Assembly: GCF_019038415.1 (NCBI RefSeq)
Contig: NZ_JAFKRG010000046.1
Span: 1-64,000, forward strand
Direction of reading: 5' to 3'
DNA: 64,000 nucleotides
Source of the DNA: Synechococcus sp. CCY 9618
GTDB lineage: Bacteria; Cyanobacteriota; Cyanobacteriia; PCC-6307; Cyanobiaceae
The notes under the pieces were generated by a model. The model ran no database searches and was not told the origin of the DNA. It saw nothing but the letters and a program-made list of their open reading frames with translations. Below are positions 27,683-35,238 of this stretch, in pieces. The translations under genes and the position numbers were made by a program. Each line of letters begins with the position of its first letter. Position 1 is the stretch's first letter.

Positions 27683-28245
27683 TTGAGGAGCAACGCGCAG
27701 GCGTCGTCGTAACAACTGGCATCCACCCGGCCGTCACTGCCGAAGTGCACCATCACCAGATCACGACCCTGCAGGCGGGTGTTGGCGCGGTCCTCCCGGA
27801 CGCTGTTGAGGTAGTTGGGGTTGACCACGCAGAGCTCCCGGCCGTTGAAACAGATCGTGTTGGTGGAGAAGCGTGCCGCCGCGCCGCGCAGGGGGCGCCA
27901 CTCCTTCCTGTCGTTCGCCCAGATCGCCATGGTCACCGGTTCATCGGTGATACGCACGGTTTCGATGCTGCGGCCGATGCGGTGGCGATAGAGGGTGGCC
28001 CCTCCCTGATCCACCGCCTCCACCGTGCAGGGGATCGGCGCTTCGCCCTGCAGACGGCACTCGGTGGAGAGGGTGTAGAGCACCCGGGCGGCCGGAACCG
28101 GCTGGGCGGCGGCAGCGGGCAGCACTGAGCACAGGCCCGCGACCGTCAGGCCGGCAATGATCGCGCCCCCAGCCGGGATGGGCCAGGGGGGGAGGACGCC
28201 CCTACAGCAACCGTGGACGGGATGGTTCGGCCGGTGCTGGGGCAT
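27679..28245 (-). CDS. exported protein of unknown function
   Basis: A 188-residue protein. A hydrophobic stretch (AIIAGLTVAGLCSVLPAAAA, about 28-47) is a likely signal peptide or anchor. The mature part has six cysteines (TECRLQ, PCTVE, TICF, LCVV, ASCYDDAC) that could form three disulfides. A beta-rich pattern runs through the middle (VTMAIWANDRKEW). It overlaps the downstream repeat-protein gene by 4 bases. No family recognised; a later start nearer the signal sequence is possible. Confidence 0.7.
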   Translation of the reverse strand: MPQHRPNHPVHGCCRGVLPPWPIPAGGAIIAGLTVAGLCSVLPAAAAQPVPAARVLYTLSTECRLQGEAPIPCTVEAVDQGGATLYRHRIGRSIETVRITDEPVTMAIWANDRKEWRPLRGAAARFSTNTICFNGRELCVVNPNYLNSVREDRANTRLQGRDLVMVHFGSDGRVDASCYDDACALLLK

Positions 28246-28444
28246 GGGATGGAGCGGCGATGGGATGAACTCCGTCAGTCCCAGGGTGGCCAGCCCTGAG
28301 CTGCCTTGACAACCTTCACGCCATGGAACGTAGCCCGGTCAGCGGCGGTGCTCCGCTGTCCTGCTGCCGGCGGGGTTCAGGGCTTTCGCCCATGCCCCTG
28401 CTCCCCTGGCTCGCTAGCGTTCAGGAGCCACTGAAAAGCCTTCG

Positions 28445-28819
28445 ATGGCCGTTCTCAACCGCTGTGCGATCGCGGTGGCACCACGGCAGCCGATGGTCGA
28501 CTGGACCCGACCGTTCTGGACCCGTGAGGACATGGAGGGGCTGGGGGAGGACCACAGCCTCTACCTGATCCCCACCTATGACAGCGAACTGGAAGCGCAG
28601 GACAGGCTGCTCGACAGTTACGGGCAGATCTTCACCGCCGAACTGGATCTCTGGTGCCGGGACCGCAGCCGCTGGCCCCACCCCCGAAGTCTGGAACTGT
28701 TCGAAGCCTGGTTCTCGGTACGTTTATTTCCCCTGGTCGAGGACCTGGGCGAGGAGCCGCTCCGCACCTATGTGATCGACGACGGCTTCCAGGACGCCCT
28801 GCGTGAGGCCATGGGCTGA
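28445..28819 (+). CDS. conserved hypothetical acidic protein
   Basis: A 124-residue soluble, acidic, Trp-rich protein (VDWTRPFWTREDMEGLGEDH, LIPTYDSELEAQDRLLD, LDLWCRDRSRWPHP). There is no signal, helix bundle or catalytic motif I can name. It ends 3 bases before the transglutaminase-like gene starts, so the pair is almost certainly an operon. Third codon positions are GC-rich as expected of a real gene. Confidence 0.7.
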   Translation: MAVLNRCAIAVAPRQPMVDWTRPFWTREDMEGLGEDHSLYLIPTYDSELEAQDRLLDSYGQIFTAELDLWCRDRSRWPHPRSLELFEAWFSVRLFPLVEDLGEEPLRTYVIDDGFQDALREAMG

Positions 28820-28822
28820 GCG

Positions 28823-29722
28823 ATGTTCTTCCGAATCCAGCACCAGCTCACATACCAGTACGAGCGGCCCGTCTTCCTGGAGCCGATGACCCTGCGGTTG
28901 ACCCCTCGCCAGGACTGCAGCCAGCGCCTGCTGGCGCACAGCCTGCGGCTGGTGGAGCCGGCGGCGGGCCTCACCCGGGTGCTCGAGCCCGACGGGACTG
29001 ACGCCGCGGTCGCCTGGTTCCAGCAGGAACGCGACCGGCTGGTGATCGAGGTCGACATGCTCGTGGAAACCCTGCGCAGCAACCCCTTCGACTGGATCGT
29101 CACCCACCCGGAGGCCCAGCACCTGCCGGTGACCTATCCATCGGCGGAGGCCCGCTCCCTGGCCGGCTGCCACGGGGATCACATCGATCCCGGGGTGGTC
29201 GCCTGGGCCGGGGGCCTCGCCCACCGGGTCAACGGCTCGGCCACGGCCTTCCTCAGTGCCATGGCCGATGAGATCCACCACGGCTTCCATCACATCGGGC
29301 GCCTGGATGGGGAACCCACCACGGCGGCCGAGACCCTGGCGACCCGCACCGGAGCCTGCCGGGACACAGCCATGCTCTTCGTGGCGGCCTGCCGCAGCCA
29401 GGGGCTGGCGGCCCGATTCGTCAGCGGCTACTCGATGCACCATCCCCCCGAGGTGAGCGAGCACGAACTGCACGCCTGGGCCGAGGCCTACCTGCCGGGG
29501 GGCGGCTGGAGGGGATTCGATCCCAGCCTGGGCCTGGCCGTCGCCGATGGCCACGTGGTGCTGGCCGCCGCTCCGGATCATCACCTGGCGGCACCGGTGA
29601 GCGGCCGGTACAGGGGCACCGGGGTCGGTTCCAGCCTCTCCTACCGGATCCAGCTCAAGGCCGGCCCCGAACTCGAAGGGCTGGACGGGACATCGCCCTC
29701 TCAGCCGACGATGCCCAGCTGA
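28823..29722 (+). CDS. transglutaminase-like cysteine protease-fold protein
   Basis: A 299-residue protein with an N-terminal beta domain (IQHQLTYQYERPVFLEPMTLRL) typical of the bacterial transglutaminase N region. The catalytic core follows: Cys in TRTGACRDTAMLFVAACRSQG, His in HELHAWAEAYLPGGGW and Asp in RGFDPSLG. The full triad is in place, so activity as a protease or amidotransferase is plausible. It overlaps the convergent small gene by 22 bases. A second, different transglutaminase-like gene lies 6 kb away. Confidence 0.86.
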   Translation: MFFRIQHQLTYQYERPVFLEPMTLRLTPRQDCSQRLLAHSLRLVEPAAGLTRVLEPDGTDAAVAWFQQERDRLVIEVDMLVETLRSNPFDWIVTHPEAQHLPVTYPSAEARSLAGCHGDHIDPGVVAWAGGLAHRVNGSATAFLSAMADEIHHGFHHIGRLDGEPTTAAETLATRTGACRDTAMLFVAACRSQGLAARFVSGYSMHHPPEVSEHELHAWAEAYLPGGGWRGFDPSLGLAVADGHVVLAAAPDHHLAAPVSGRYRGTGVGSSLSYRIQLKAGPELEGLDGTSPSQPTMPS

Positions 29723-29913
29723 AGCCAGCAACCCGCCGGCGCCAGCTTCTCGACGATCACCGGCGCATGGCGGGCCAGGGCCAGATTCTGGGCGTAGCGC
29801 TCCGCCTCGTCGCGCTGGTCGAAGAGGGGGCCCTGGACGTCGTTCGGGACCGTGGTCTCATTCTGGTCGGCGGGTCGGACCCGATAGCAGCCGCGCGGGC
29901 GGGGTTCACTCAT
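29701..29913 (-). CDS. small hypothetical protein
   Basis: A 70-residue protein beginning MSEPRPRGCYRVRPADQN, with a helical middle (FDQRDEAERYAQNLALARHA) and a beta-like end (PVIVEKLAPAGCWLQLGIVG). The start at 29913 is chosen because the conserved-looking part begins there; an upstream ATG at 30057 would run through the terminator of the neighbouring gene. Function unknown. Confidence 0.55.
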   Translation of the reverse strand: MSEPRPRGCYRVRPADQNETTVPNDVQGPLFDQRDEAERYAQNLALARHAPVIVEKLAPAGCWLQLGIVG

Positions 29914-30020
29914 GGACCCAATCTGCTCCCCGACAGCCTCGAAACGCTGCAGCAGCAGAGTGTCTTTCGATCCGTGCCGGAGACCCCACCGGGGACTGGA
30001 GGCACGGGGGCCTCGGGCAG

Positions 30021-30050
30021 AAAAAAACCGCCCCGGAGAGCGGGGCGGTT
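30021..30050 (-). terminator. Rho-independent terminator of the RRM gene
   Basis: Read on the minus strand: the stem CCGCCCCG/CGGGGCGG with a six-base loop, followed by seven T residues. It lies 31 bases after the stop of the RNA-binding protein gene. Confidence 0.92.
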
Positions 30051-30081
30051 GATGCATGGACTGGGCCTCAGGCCCGGCGAA

Positions 30082-30417
30082 TCAGTAGCGGCTGCGGCCA
30101 CCGCCACCGCCGTAGCCGCCACCGCCACCGCCGTAGCCACCGCCGCCGGAACGACCGCCGCCGCCGCCGCCGCCAGTGCGGGGTTCGGCCTTGTTGACCC
30201 GGATGCTGCGTCCCATCCACTCCACATCCTGGAGATCGTCGATGGCCTTGGTCTCATCGGCGTCGTTGGTCATCTCAACGAAAGCGAAGCCCCTCTTGCG
30301 GCCGGTGTCGCGGTCAAGGGGAAGGGTGCACTGGCGAAGCTCGCCATACTGAGCAAAAAGATTCTTAACATCTTCCACTTCGGCGTCGAAGGAAAGATTC
30401 CCGATGTAAATGGTCAT
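30082..30417 (-). CDS. rbp: RRM-type RNA-binding protein (cyanobacterial Rbp)
   Basis: A 111-residue protein with one RNA-recognition motif: RNP2 IYIGNLSF (3-10) and RNP1 RGFAFVEM (42-49), then a Gly-rich tail with GGGGYGGGGG repeats ending RSRY. This is the standard architecture of cold-inducible cyanobacterial Rbp proteins, which bind mRNA and help localise or stabilise it. The upstream region is relatively AT-rich and probably holds the promoter and a 5' leader. The terminator downstream is strong, so this is a single-gene transcript. Confidence 0.94.
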   Translation of the reverse strand: MTIYIGNLSFDAEVEDVKNLFAQYGELRQCTLPLDRDTGRKRGFAFVEMTNDADETKAIDDLQDVEWMGRSIRVNKAEPRTGGGGGGGRSGGGGYGGGGGGYGGGGGRSRY

Positions 30418-30487
30418 GAACCGAAAAAACTATGAACCGATCCTTCGACAGCTCACTAGAAAGTGATGAGCTTGCTGGAGAGAAATC

Positions 30488-30673
30488 TTGGAATCCCCAG
30501 AAGCCTACATCCACCCGCGTGCCCCTTCAGGAGGGAGGACCGAACCCGCGGGGATGGAAGGCCATGACCGGGCCAGCGTGCCCTTCCGCGGCAGCGGACC
30601 GATCAGCACGTTCAACAGCCCGGAGACCCTGCAGCCACTGGCCTCAACGACTGGCCAGCAAACAGGGCCGTGA
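30488..30673 (+). CDS. possible small protein with TTG start
   Basis: An open frame of 61 residues (ESPEAYIHPRAPSGGRTEPA ... VPFRGSGPISTFNSPETL) starting at a TTG preceded by a GGAGAG ribosome-like site. Composition is Pro/Gly/Ser-rich with no hydrophobic segment. GC-rich third positions support coding, but no family is recognised. Otherwise the 420 bases between rbp and the HLIP gene would hold only promoter and terminator signals. Confidence 0.35.
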   Translation: MESPEAYIHPRAPSGGRTEPAGMEGHDRASVPFRGSGPISTFNSPETLQPLASTTGQQTGP

Positions 30674-30763
30674 AGGGCAAAACAGAAAGGATTGACGGAT
30701 TGCTGCAGGAATTTCAGCGGGATGCAATCTTCGAAGCCGAACCGAAGGTGTGGAGAAATCCAC

Positions 30764-30791
30764 AAAAAACCCCAGCCGATCAGACTGGGGT
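30764..30791 (-). terminator. Rho-independent terminator of HLIP gene
   Basis: On the minus strand ACCCCAG pairs with CTGGGGT across a nine-base loop and is followed by a run of T. It lies about 50 bases after the stop of the 47-residue HLIP. A further inverted repeat, TGTGGA/TCCACA, lies just beyond at 30749-30764. Confidence 0.85.
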
Positions 30792-30840
30792 CAGAAGAAT
30801 CAACAGTCCCGCCAATACCGGGATGGAGCTTAAGAAATAA

Positions 30841-30984
30841 TCAGCCCAGACCGATCTGGGAAAGGATGCCCTGGCCGGTGAGAAGTTCGGTGCCGAGGCC
30901 GATCACGAAGCCGAGCATGGCCAGACGGCCATTCCAGGTTTCAGCGAAGGCAACAAAGCCGAAGCGGGAGTCGGTGGTGGTCAT
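30841..30984 (-). CDS. high-light-inducible protein, 47 residues (copy A)
   Basis: A minimal HLIP: MTTTDSRFGFVAFAETWNGR followed by LAMLGFVIGLGTELLTGQGI and LSQIGLG. It contains the pigment-binding E-T-W-N-G-R set and a single thylakoid-spanning helix. The protein is almost identical to the 47-residue HLIP at 44354-44497, differing near the N-terminus and at one helix position (Leu/Ile). An HLR1-like element lies 20 bases upstream of the ATG. HLIPs bind chlorophyll and carotenoid and protect photosystem II assembly. Confidence 0.95.
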   Translation of the reverse strand: MTTTDSRFGFVAFAETWNGRLAMLGFVIGLGTELLTGQGILSQIGLG

Positions 30985-31004
30985 AATGCTTGTTCGGGGC
31001 TGAC

Positions 31005-31022
31005 GTTACAAACCTTAACACG
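31005..31022 (+). promoter_or_regulatory. HLR1-like element upstream of HLIP copy A
   Basis: GTTACAAA-CC-TTAACACG: the first unit is an exact match to KTTACAWW, the second matches 5 of 8 at the correct two-base spacing. It lies 20 bases upstream of the start codon but reads in the opposite orientation to the gene, so function is less certain than position alone suggests. Confidence 0.4.
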
Positions 31023-31138
31023 TTTTGTTGCGTCGGCCCTGGTGCCGCTGGGGGGGATATCCGAACCATCGCGCGATCAATCGCAAGTGGCTCCCGGCAG
31101 GCAGATCCTGAGGAGCTGTTGGAGAGGATCCACCTCTC

Positions 31139-31474
31139 TCACATTTTCGCCATTGCGGCGATCTTGCTGAGCTTCTCCCGGTCCAGCCCCTCGAGTTCAT
31201 CGACCTGCAACAGGCCGTCCTTCACCAGGCTGGCAAAAACGAACAACAGCCCCGGGAGCCGGAAGTCAAAACGACCTTCGACCTCGTGGCGCTGAATGCT
31301 GAGGAAGTCATGGAGCTTCCAGCACTGCTCTGCGGATTCCAGGTTGCTGACCTGGGCCTGGACGGCCTGGACGATGCCGGCGACGGCCCGGGCGTGGGCC
31401 CTGTCGAAGGCACGGCGGGCGATGTCCTGCTCGAGCTCTGTCCAGCCCGCCACCACACTCACCATTGTTCTCAT
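31139..31474 (-). CDS. conserved cyanobacterial hypothetical protein
   Basis: A soluble protein of about 111 residues, largely helical (TELEQDIARRAFDRAHARAVAGI, SNLESAEQCWKLHDFLSIQR) with a C-terminal FRLPGLLFVFASLVKDGLLQ and a short helix rich in Lys. The pattern is one I associate with picocyanobacterial genomes, but I know no assigned function. The start at 31474 or the neighbouring ATG is likely. Confidence 0.7.
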   Translation of the reverse strand: MRTMVSVVAGWTELEQDIARRAFDRAHARAVAGIVQAVQAQVSNLESAEQCWKLHDFLSIQRHEVEGRFDFRLPGLLFVFASLVKDGLLQVDELEGLDREKLSKIAAMAKM

Positions 31475-31614
31475 CAATCACATTTCGACCTTACCGTGGT
31501 CCCAGGAGCGGGCGCGAGCCGTTCAGCGGAGCGATCTCGGCGGGGCACCGGAGCGGTCGACCGACCTGACGGAACAGCGACCTGCAGCGGTTGCTCAGTG
31601 TCTTCTCTGAATGC

Positions 31615-32355
31615 TCAACGATTGCTCAACTGGGGCAGCCGGAACCAGGGGACGGTGGGGCAGGCATGGTGTTCCCGGTGATAACCGAAGTGATAACAGG
31701 CCAGCAGGGAGAGAAACCATGAGCACGGCAGACTCCGGACCCCGTTGTCGTCCTCTCCCGGGCACACGCCATGACGATGGGGAAGATAGGTGCCGAAGAG
31801 AAAGAGCTGGAAGGAACTCAGCACCAGCGGCAGGATCCAGAAGATCATCACGTTGGTGGCCCGCAGGGGCTCTGTCCTGGCAAGGGCCAGCGCCACCACC
31901 GCCCAGGTGAGCAGCAGCCGGAGCAGTTGCGCCGTCGAGAGGTAGTTCCCCATGAAACGCACGTACCAGAGGAGCGGTCCATCGCTGCTGGTGGAGCGGA
32001 AGTCGGGATCACGGACGCTGCCAGGGCTGCGGTGGTGACGCAGATGCTGACGCCGGCAGTGGCCGTAGGGCAGGGCGGCATAGAGGAGCAGGGCCAGGCG
32101 TCCGAGCCCATCGTTGAACCAGCGGCGGGCGGGCACCAGGGTGCGGTGCATGGCGTCGTGGCCCAGGATGAACAGTCCCGTCTGCAGGAAGGTGCGCACA
32201 CCCACGGCCAGCAGCAGGGCCGGGGGAGACCAGCGAAGAGGGTCGACCAGCAGCAGCCCAAGGAGGGTGACCAGCCAAGCGCAGAAGATCAGCATGCCGA
32301 GCCAGAAGCCCCTGCTCATCACCGCAGGGTGAGTGACAGGGGCGACGGGCTCCAT
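31615..32355 (-). CDS. crtW: beta-carotene ketolase, CrtW type
   Basis: A 246-residue membrane di-iron enzyme that adds the 4-keto group to beta-carotene, giving echinenone and canthaxanthin. The three His motifs are present: GHDAMH, CRRQHLRHH and YHFGYHREHH, together with FGTYLPHR and PWFRLP near the end. Four or so hydrophobic helices surround them. The gene lies 46 bases downstream of ocp on the same strand, so both would be made together; OCP needs a 4-ketocarotenoid as pigment. The ATG at 32355 was chosen over the longer frame, which enters the ocp gene. Confidence 0.9.
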   Translation of the reverse strand: MEPVAPVTHPAVMSRGFWLGMLIFCAWLVTLLGLLLVDPLRWSPPALLLAVGVRTFLQTGLFILGHDAMHRTLVPARRWFNDGLGRLALLLYAALPYGHCRRQHLRHHRSPGSVRDPDFRSTSSDGPLLWYVRFMGNYLSTAQLLRLLLTWAVVALALARTEPLRATNVMIFWILPLVLSSFQLFLFGTYLPHRHGVCPGEDDNGVRSLPCSWFLSLLACYHFGYHREHHACPTVPWFRLPQLSNR

Positions 32356-32401
32356 CGGGCGGAGGCGGGGTGGCAGAAGTCGGAAGGAAGGGACGGGGTG
32401 A

Positions 32402-33358
32402 TCAGCGCGCGAACTTGAGAAGTTCAGCCGGCGAGGCCAGCAGATCGATCGCCACGAAGTAGATCTTGCCGTCGGGATCAAGCAGGAAGCGCCAGGCCAC
32501 ATTCATGCCGACACCGGCACCGAACCAGGGGGTCTGAACTTTGCCGGTCACCTTGATCTGGGTGAATCCACCATCGGAGGGCTCACTCACGCCACGCTCG
32601 GGCAGAAGCTGGAGGTTCTGGCAGTCTTCACGGAAAAACCGCAGCACGGCATCGGTGCCGACAATGGGGCGCTGGAAGGGAGGCTGCAGAGCTCCGTCTG
32701 GCAGGAACAGCTCGATCAGCTGATCAAAGTCGTTGGCATTGAGCAGATCCATGTAGGACTGGATCGTCGGGTTGTCGACGCCTTCGATCGACACCTTGGT
32801 GCGCTGCTCAGCAGCGGTGGGCAGCACGATCGGCTCGGCCACGCGCTGGGAGCCGTCCACCTTGCTGGGGTCGAAACCCATGTCGACCACGAAATTGCGG
32901 AGCACGGTGATCTGCTGGCCGGCATCGACGCTCTTGAGCGAATTGAGCACCGAAGCGGCGTTGGCGGAGAGCTGGTAGCCCTCGGGAATGGGGGCGACGA
33001 TCCCTTCCTCCATCCACTCGCCCAGCCTGTACCAGAAACCGAGCTTGATATTCACCGACCAGATCGCATAGGTGCGGCAGAACTCGGTGTCGGCCCGGTT
33101 GGCCAGATCGACCATCACCTGGCTCTGCTCGGCGAAGTTCATGGCCTTGATGCGGTTCAGCAACGGCTCGGCGAACTGCATGCGGGCCGCCCCGGGCGCG
33201 GCGATGGTGATGGTCTTGCCCATCTCGAGGTAGGCGTACCAGATCAGCGCCAGCTGGTCCTCGGCACTCAGCAGGTTGTAGCGGGCGTTGAGGGCGGGCA
33301 CCACATCGGCCGACAGGGTGTCCGGAAAGATCTGGGTCGCTTTCTCGAGCGTGAACAT
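32402..33358 (-). CDS. ocp: orange carotenoid protein
   Basis: A 318-residue photoactive protein that binds one ketocarotenoid and quenches phycobilisome energy in strong blue light. The all-helical N-terminal domain (about 1-165) has LALIWYAYLEMG (the Tyr equivalent to Y44) and GFWYRLGEWM (W110). A linker is followed by the NTF2-like C-terminal domain with IQSYMDLLNANDF and VAWRFLLDPDGKIYFVAIDLL, which supply the Tyr/Trp pair that hydrogen-bonds the keto group. Length is typical. A GGAGG ribosome site precedes the ATG. No frp gene is seen beside it. Confidence 0.96.
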   Translation of the reverse strand: MFTLEKATQIFPDTLSADVVPALNARYNLLSAEDQLALIWYAYLEMGKTITIAAPGAARMQFAEPLLNRIKAMNFAEQSQVMVDLANRADTEFCRTYAIWSVNIKLGFWYRLGEWMEEGIVAPIPEGYQLSANAASVLNSLKSVDAGQQITVLRNFVVDMGFDPSKVDGSQRVAEPIVLPTAAEQRTKVSIEGVDNPTIQSYMDLLNANDFDQLIELFLPDGALQPPFQRPIVGTDAVLRFFREDCQNLQLLPERGVSEPSDGGFTQIKVTGKVQTPWFGAGVGMNVAWRFLLDPDGKIYFVAIDLLASPAELLKFAR

Positions 33359-33385
33359 GGCTGAACCTCCGGAGGTCAATAAACC

Positions 33386-33393
33386 TTTACAAA
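33386..33393 (+). promoter_or_regulatory. HLR1-type half-site upstream of ocp
   Basis: TTTACAAA is an exact KTTACAWW match 28 bases upstream of the ocp start, in an AT-rich patch unlike the surrounding sequence. It is read on the strand opposite to ocp and has no good second unit at 10-base spacing. Confidence 0.35.
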
Positions 33394-33551
33394 ACCTAAA
33401 GCATGGGAGGTGCCTGCGACGTCGGCGCGGGCACCTCCTGATCCAAGCCAAGCACGTTTTCGTAGCTGTCCGCACAGCGGGTCAGAGCTCGCAACAACCG
33501 AGATCAACTGCGAACCCTGGCGTCAGGCCTCCCGGGTGTGGGCCGGGGCGA

Positions 33552-34325
33552 TCAGCCACCCCAGCCCGTGCTGAGCATCGCTGCGGCGGTCCAGAGCACA
33601 AAGCCGGTGAGCACAAACCCACCCGTGGTGACCAGGCCCTGCCACACCTGCCGGGCCAGAGGCGAGGGCTGGTCCCCCAGCCAGGCAGGTCGAGGGGTGC
33701 CGGGGACCCATGGGGCGGATCCGCCGCGCGGGGTTCGGCTGGCACTCACATCACGCCATCGGGCGTCGTAGCGGGGAGCTTGCTGGTTGAAAGGCAGGGC
33801 CCCCAGGGCCCGACCCGGCAACACCCTGGAGCGCTGGTAGGGCACCGTGTCGTAGCCGAAGGCGTCGAGGTACTCGGAGGAATCCAGCAGGGTGTCCACG
33901 AGGGCGGCCAGGCCATGCTGGGCAATCAGAATGGAGGAGGCGATGCGTTCCTGTTCGCCATAGACGGGCCGCCCAAGAACCCTGCCGACCAGCTGCTCCA
34001 CCATCCGGTAATTACTGTTGCATTCGTAGAAACCCTCCCGGAATCTCCTGGAGAGCAACAGTCCCCTGACGAAATCTCGCATCGTGATCTGGCCGCGGCG
34101 CAGCTGGGACTCGAGCACCACTTCCCGATCGATTTTGAAGGCATGAAAGAAGATCTGGCGGTAGGCCTGCTCGATCCGGGCATCGAGACCGGGCCGATCG
34201 ACCGACTCCAGGGTGCTGTCCAGGCCGGAGACGACCTGGCGAGGGGATTCCTCACTGGGAACGGCAAAGTTCCGCACCCTTGCATTGATGCTCAGAGGCG
34301 GGGAGTCAAGCAGGGGAAGTGCCAT
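33552..34325 (-). CDS. cpcL: phycobilisome rod linker with C-terminal membrane anchor (CpcL type)
   Basis: A 257-residue protein. Residues about 20-180 form a phycobilisome linker domain ([43 protein letters not shown] ... split by [21 protein letters not shown]). Near the C-terminus is a hydrophobic helix ([20 protein letters not shown]), absent from ordinary CpcG rod-core linkers. That anchor defines CpcL (CpcG2), which holds rod-only phycobilisomes at photosystem I or NDH-1. Start at the ATG 34325. It lies 193 bases upstream of ocp on the same strand. [Family blocks quoted in parts.]. Confidence 0.88.
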   Translation of the reverse strand: MALPLLDSPPLSINARVRNFAVPSEESPRQVVSGLDSTLESVDRPGLDARIEQAYRQIFFHAFKIDREVVLESQLRRGQITMRDFVRGLLLSRRFREGFYECNSNYRMVEQLVGRVLGRPVYGEQERIASSILIAQHGLAALVDTLLDSSEYLDAFGYDTVPYQRSRVLPGRALGALPFNQQAPRYDARWRDVSASRTPRGGSAPWVPGTPRPAWLGDQPSPLARQVWQGLVTTGGFVLTGFVLWTAAAMLSTGWGG

Positions 34326-34400
34326 GGCGGGCAGGGAGGGGGAATGACCCGAAAAGGTACACGTGATGTAAATGGGCAACGATTAAGCAGGCGCATTTCC

Positions 34401-34730
34401 TTACACACCTTTACCTTCGCTGCAGGCCAGGGGCGGCTTCTGGAGCGTTATTGGCAGCTGGCGTGCGGGCAGCTCGGAGGGCTCACAATCGATTCTGAGC
34501 GCCCGCTCGAGCGTCTGATTGCGGTAATTACGCAGACAGTACTTGCAACCGCCGGTGGTCTGAAGATGACGCTCGGGAGTGATCACGATCTCCCTCACCG
34601 GATGCTCCCTGCAGTGGATCTTGATCGGGCTGCGGTAGCTCCTGTAGATCACCGCGGAATAATCGTATCTGGCACCGAATCTGGATAATGCTCTTTCCAG
34701 AAAAGTGGCTTCATCAATACGCAGGGCCAT
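34401..34730 (-). CDS. DUF723 domain protein
   Basis: A 109-residue protein with the DUF723 pattern: FLERALSRFGARYDYSAVIY, then IKIHCREHPVREIVITPERHLQTTGGCKYC, in which H/C pairs (C-x2-H and C-x2-C) look zinc-binding. DUF723 is usually found in phage, plasmid or restriction-related proteins and in GIY-YIG or endonuclease fusions. Here it is a stand-alone gene beside phycobilisome genes. The rest (RNYRNQTLERALRIDCEPSE) is unassigned. Codon use is less GC-extreme than neighbours. Confidence 0.65.
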   Translation of the reverse strand: MALRIDEATFLERALSRFGARYDYSAVIYRSYRSPIKIHCREHPVREIVITPERHLQTTGGCKYCLRNYRNQTLERALRIDCEPSELPARQLPITLQKPPLACSEGKGV

Positions 34731-34926
34731 CGCTGAGTTCCCGGTGATCAAGTTGACGGACCCACGACTCGCCACCTTCGGCAGGGGATCTGGCCGGTCG
34801 CGTGGTGGTGAGGCCGATGGGCAGGAATCGATCCGCGGATTCCTCAGTCACCGAGCGTAGGGGGATTCGGCTCCGGCGTCTCCGAGCCGATCCCTGGCGC
34901 ATGATTTCTCCATACAGCGCGCCAGG

Positions 34927-35202
34927 ATGCATGAACCGATCAGCTCCCCCATGCCGCTGCCTCCGCCCTGCCCCCTCTGCCCGTTCACAGCAGCCTCCCT
35001 GGCCGGCCTCAAGGCCACGGTGCTGCTTCTGCTGGTGCTGCTGATCAAGTCACGGATCCAGATCCGCTTCTTCTCTGCCCTGGGGGTTCTGCTGCTCGTC
35101 CTGCAGACCCTCACCGTCCTGGCGGTGGGGGGGCTGGCCGGCGCCGCGCTGCTGGCGGCCCTGGCCAGCGGCTGGATCGGTCAGCGCTCCGCGGCGGCCT
35201 GA
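34927..35202 (+). CDS. small membrane protein, unknown
   Basis: A 91-residue protein with a Pro/Cys-rich N-terminus (PPPCPLCPF, one CXXC) and two hydrophobic helices (about 25-45 and 50-82). No family recognised. It lies between the DUF723 gene and the second transglutaminase-like gene, with its own strand. Confidence 0.5.
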   Translation: MHEPISSPMPLPPPCPLCPFTAASLAGLKATVLLLLVLLIKSRIQIRFFSALGVLLLVLQTLTVLAVGGLAGAALLAALASGWIGQRSAAA

Positions 35203-35238
35203 ATCCAGACCCTGGCTTGCCTGCCACCAGCCAGGGGT

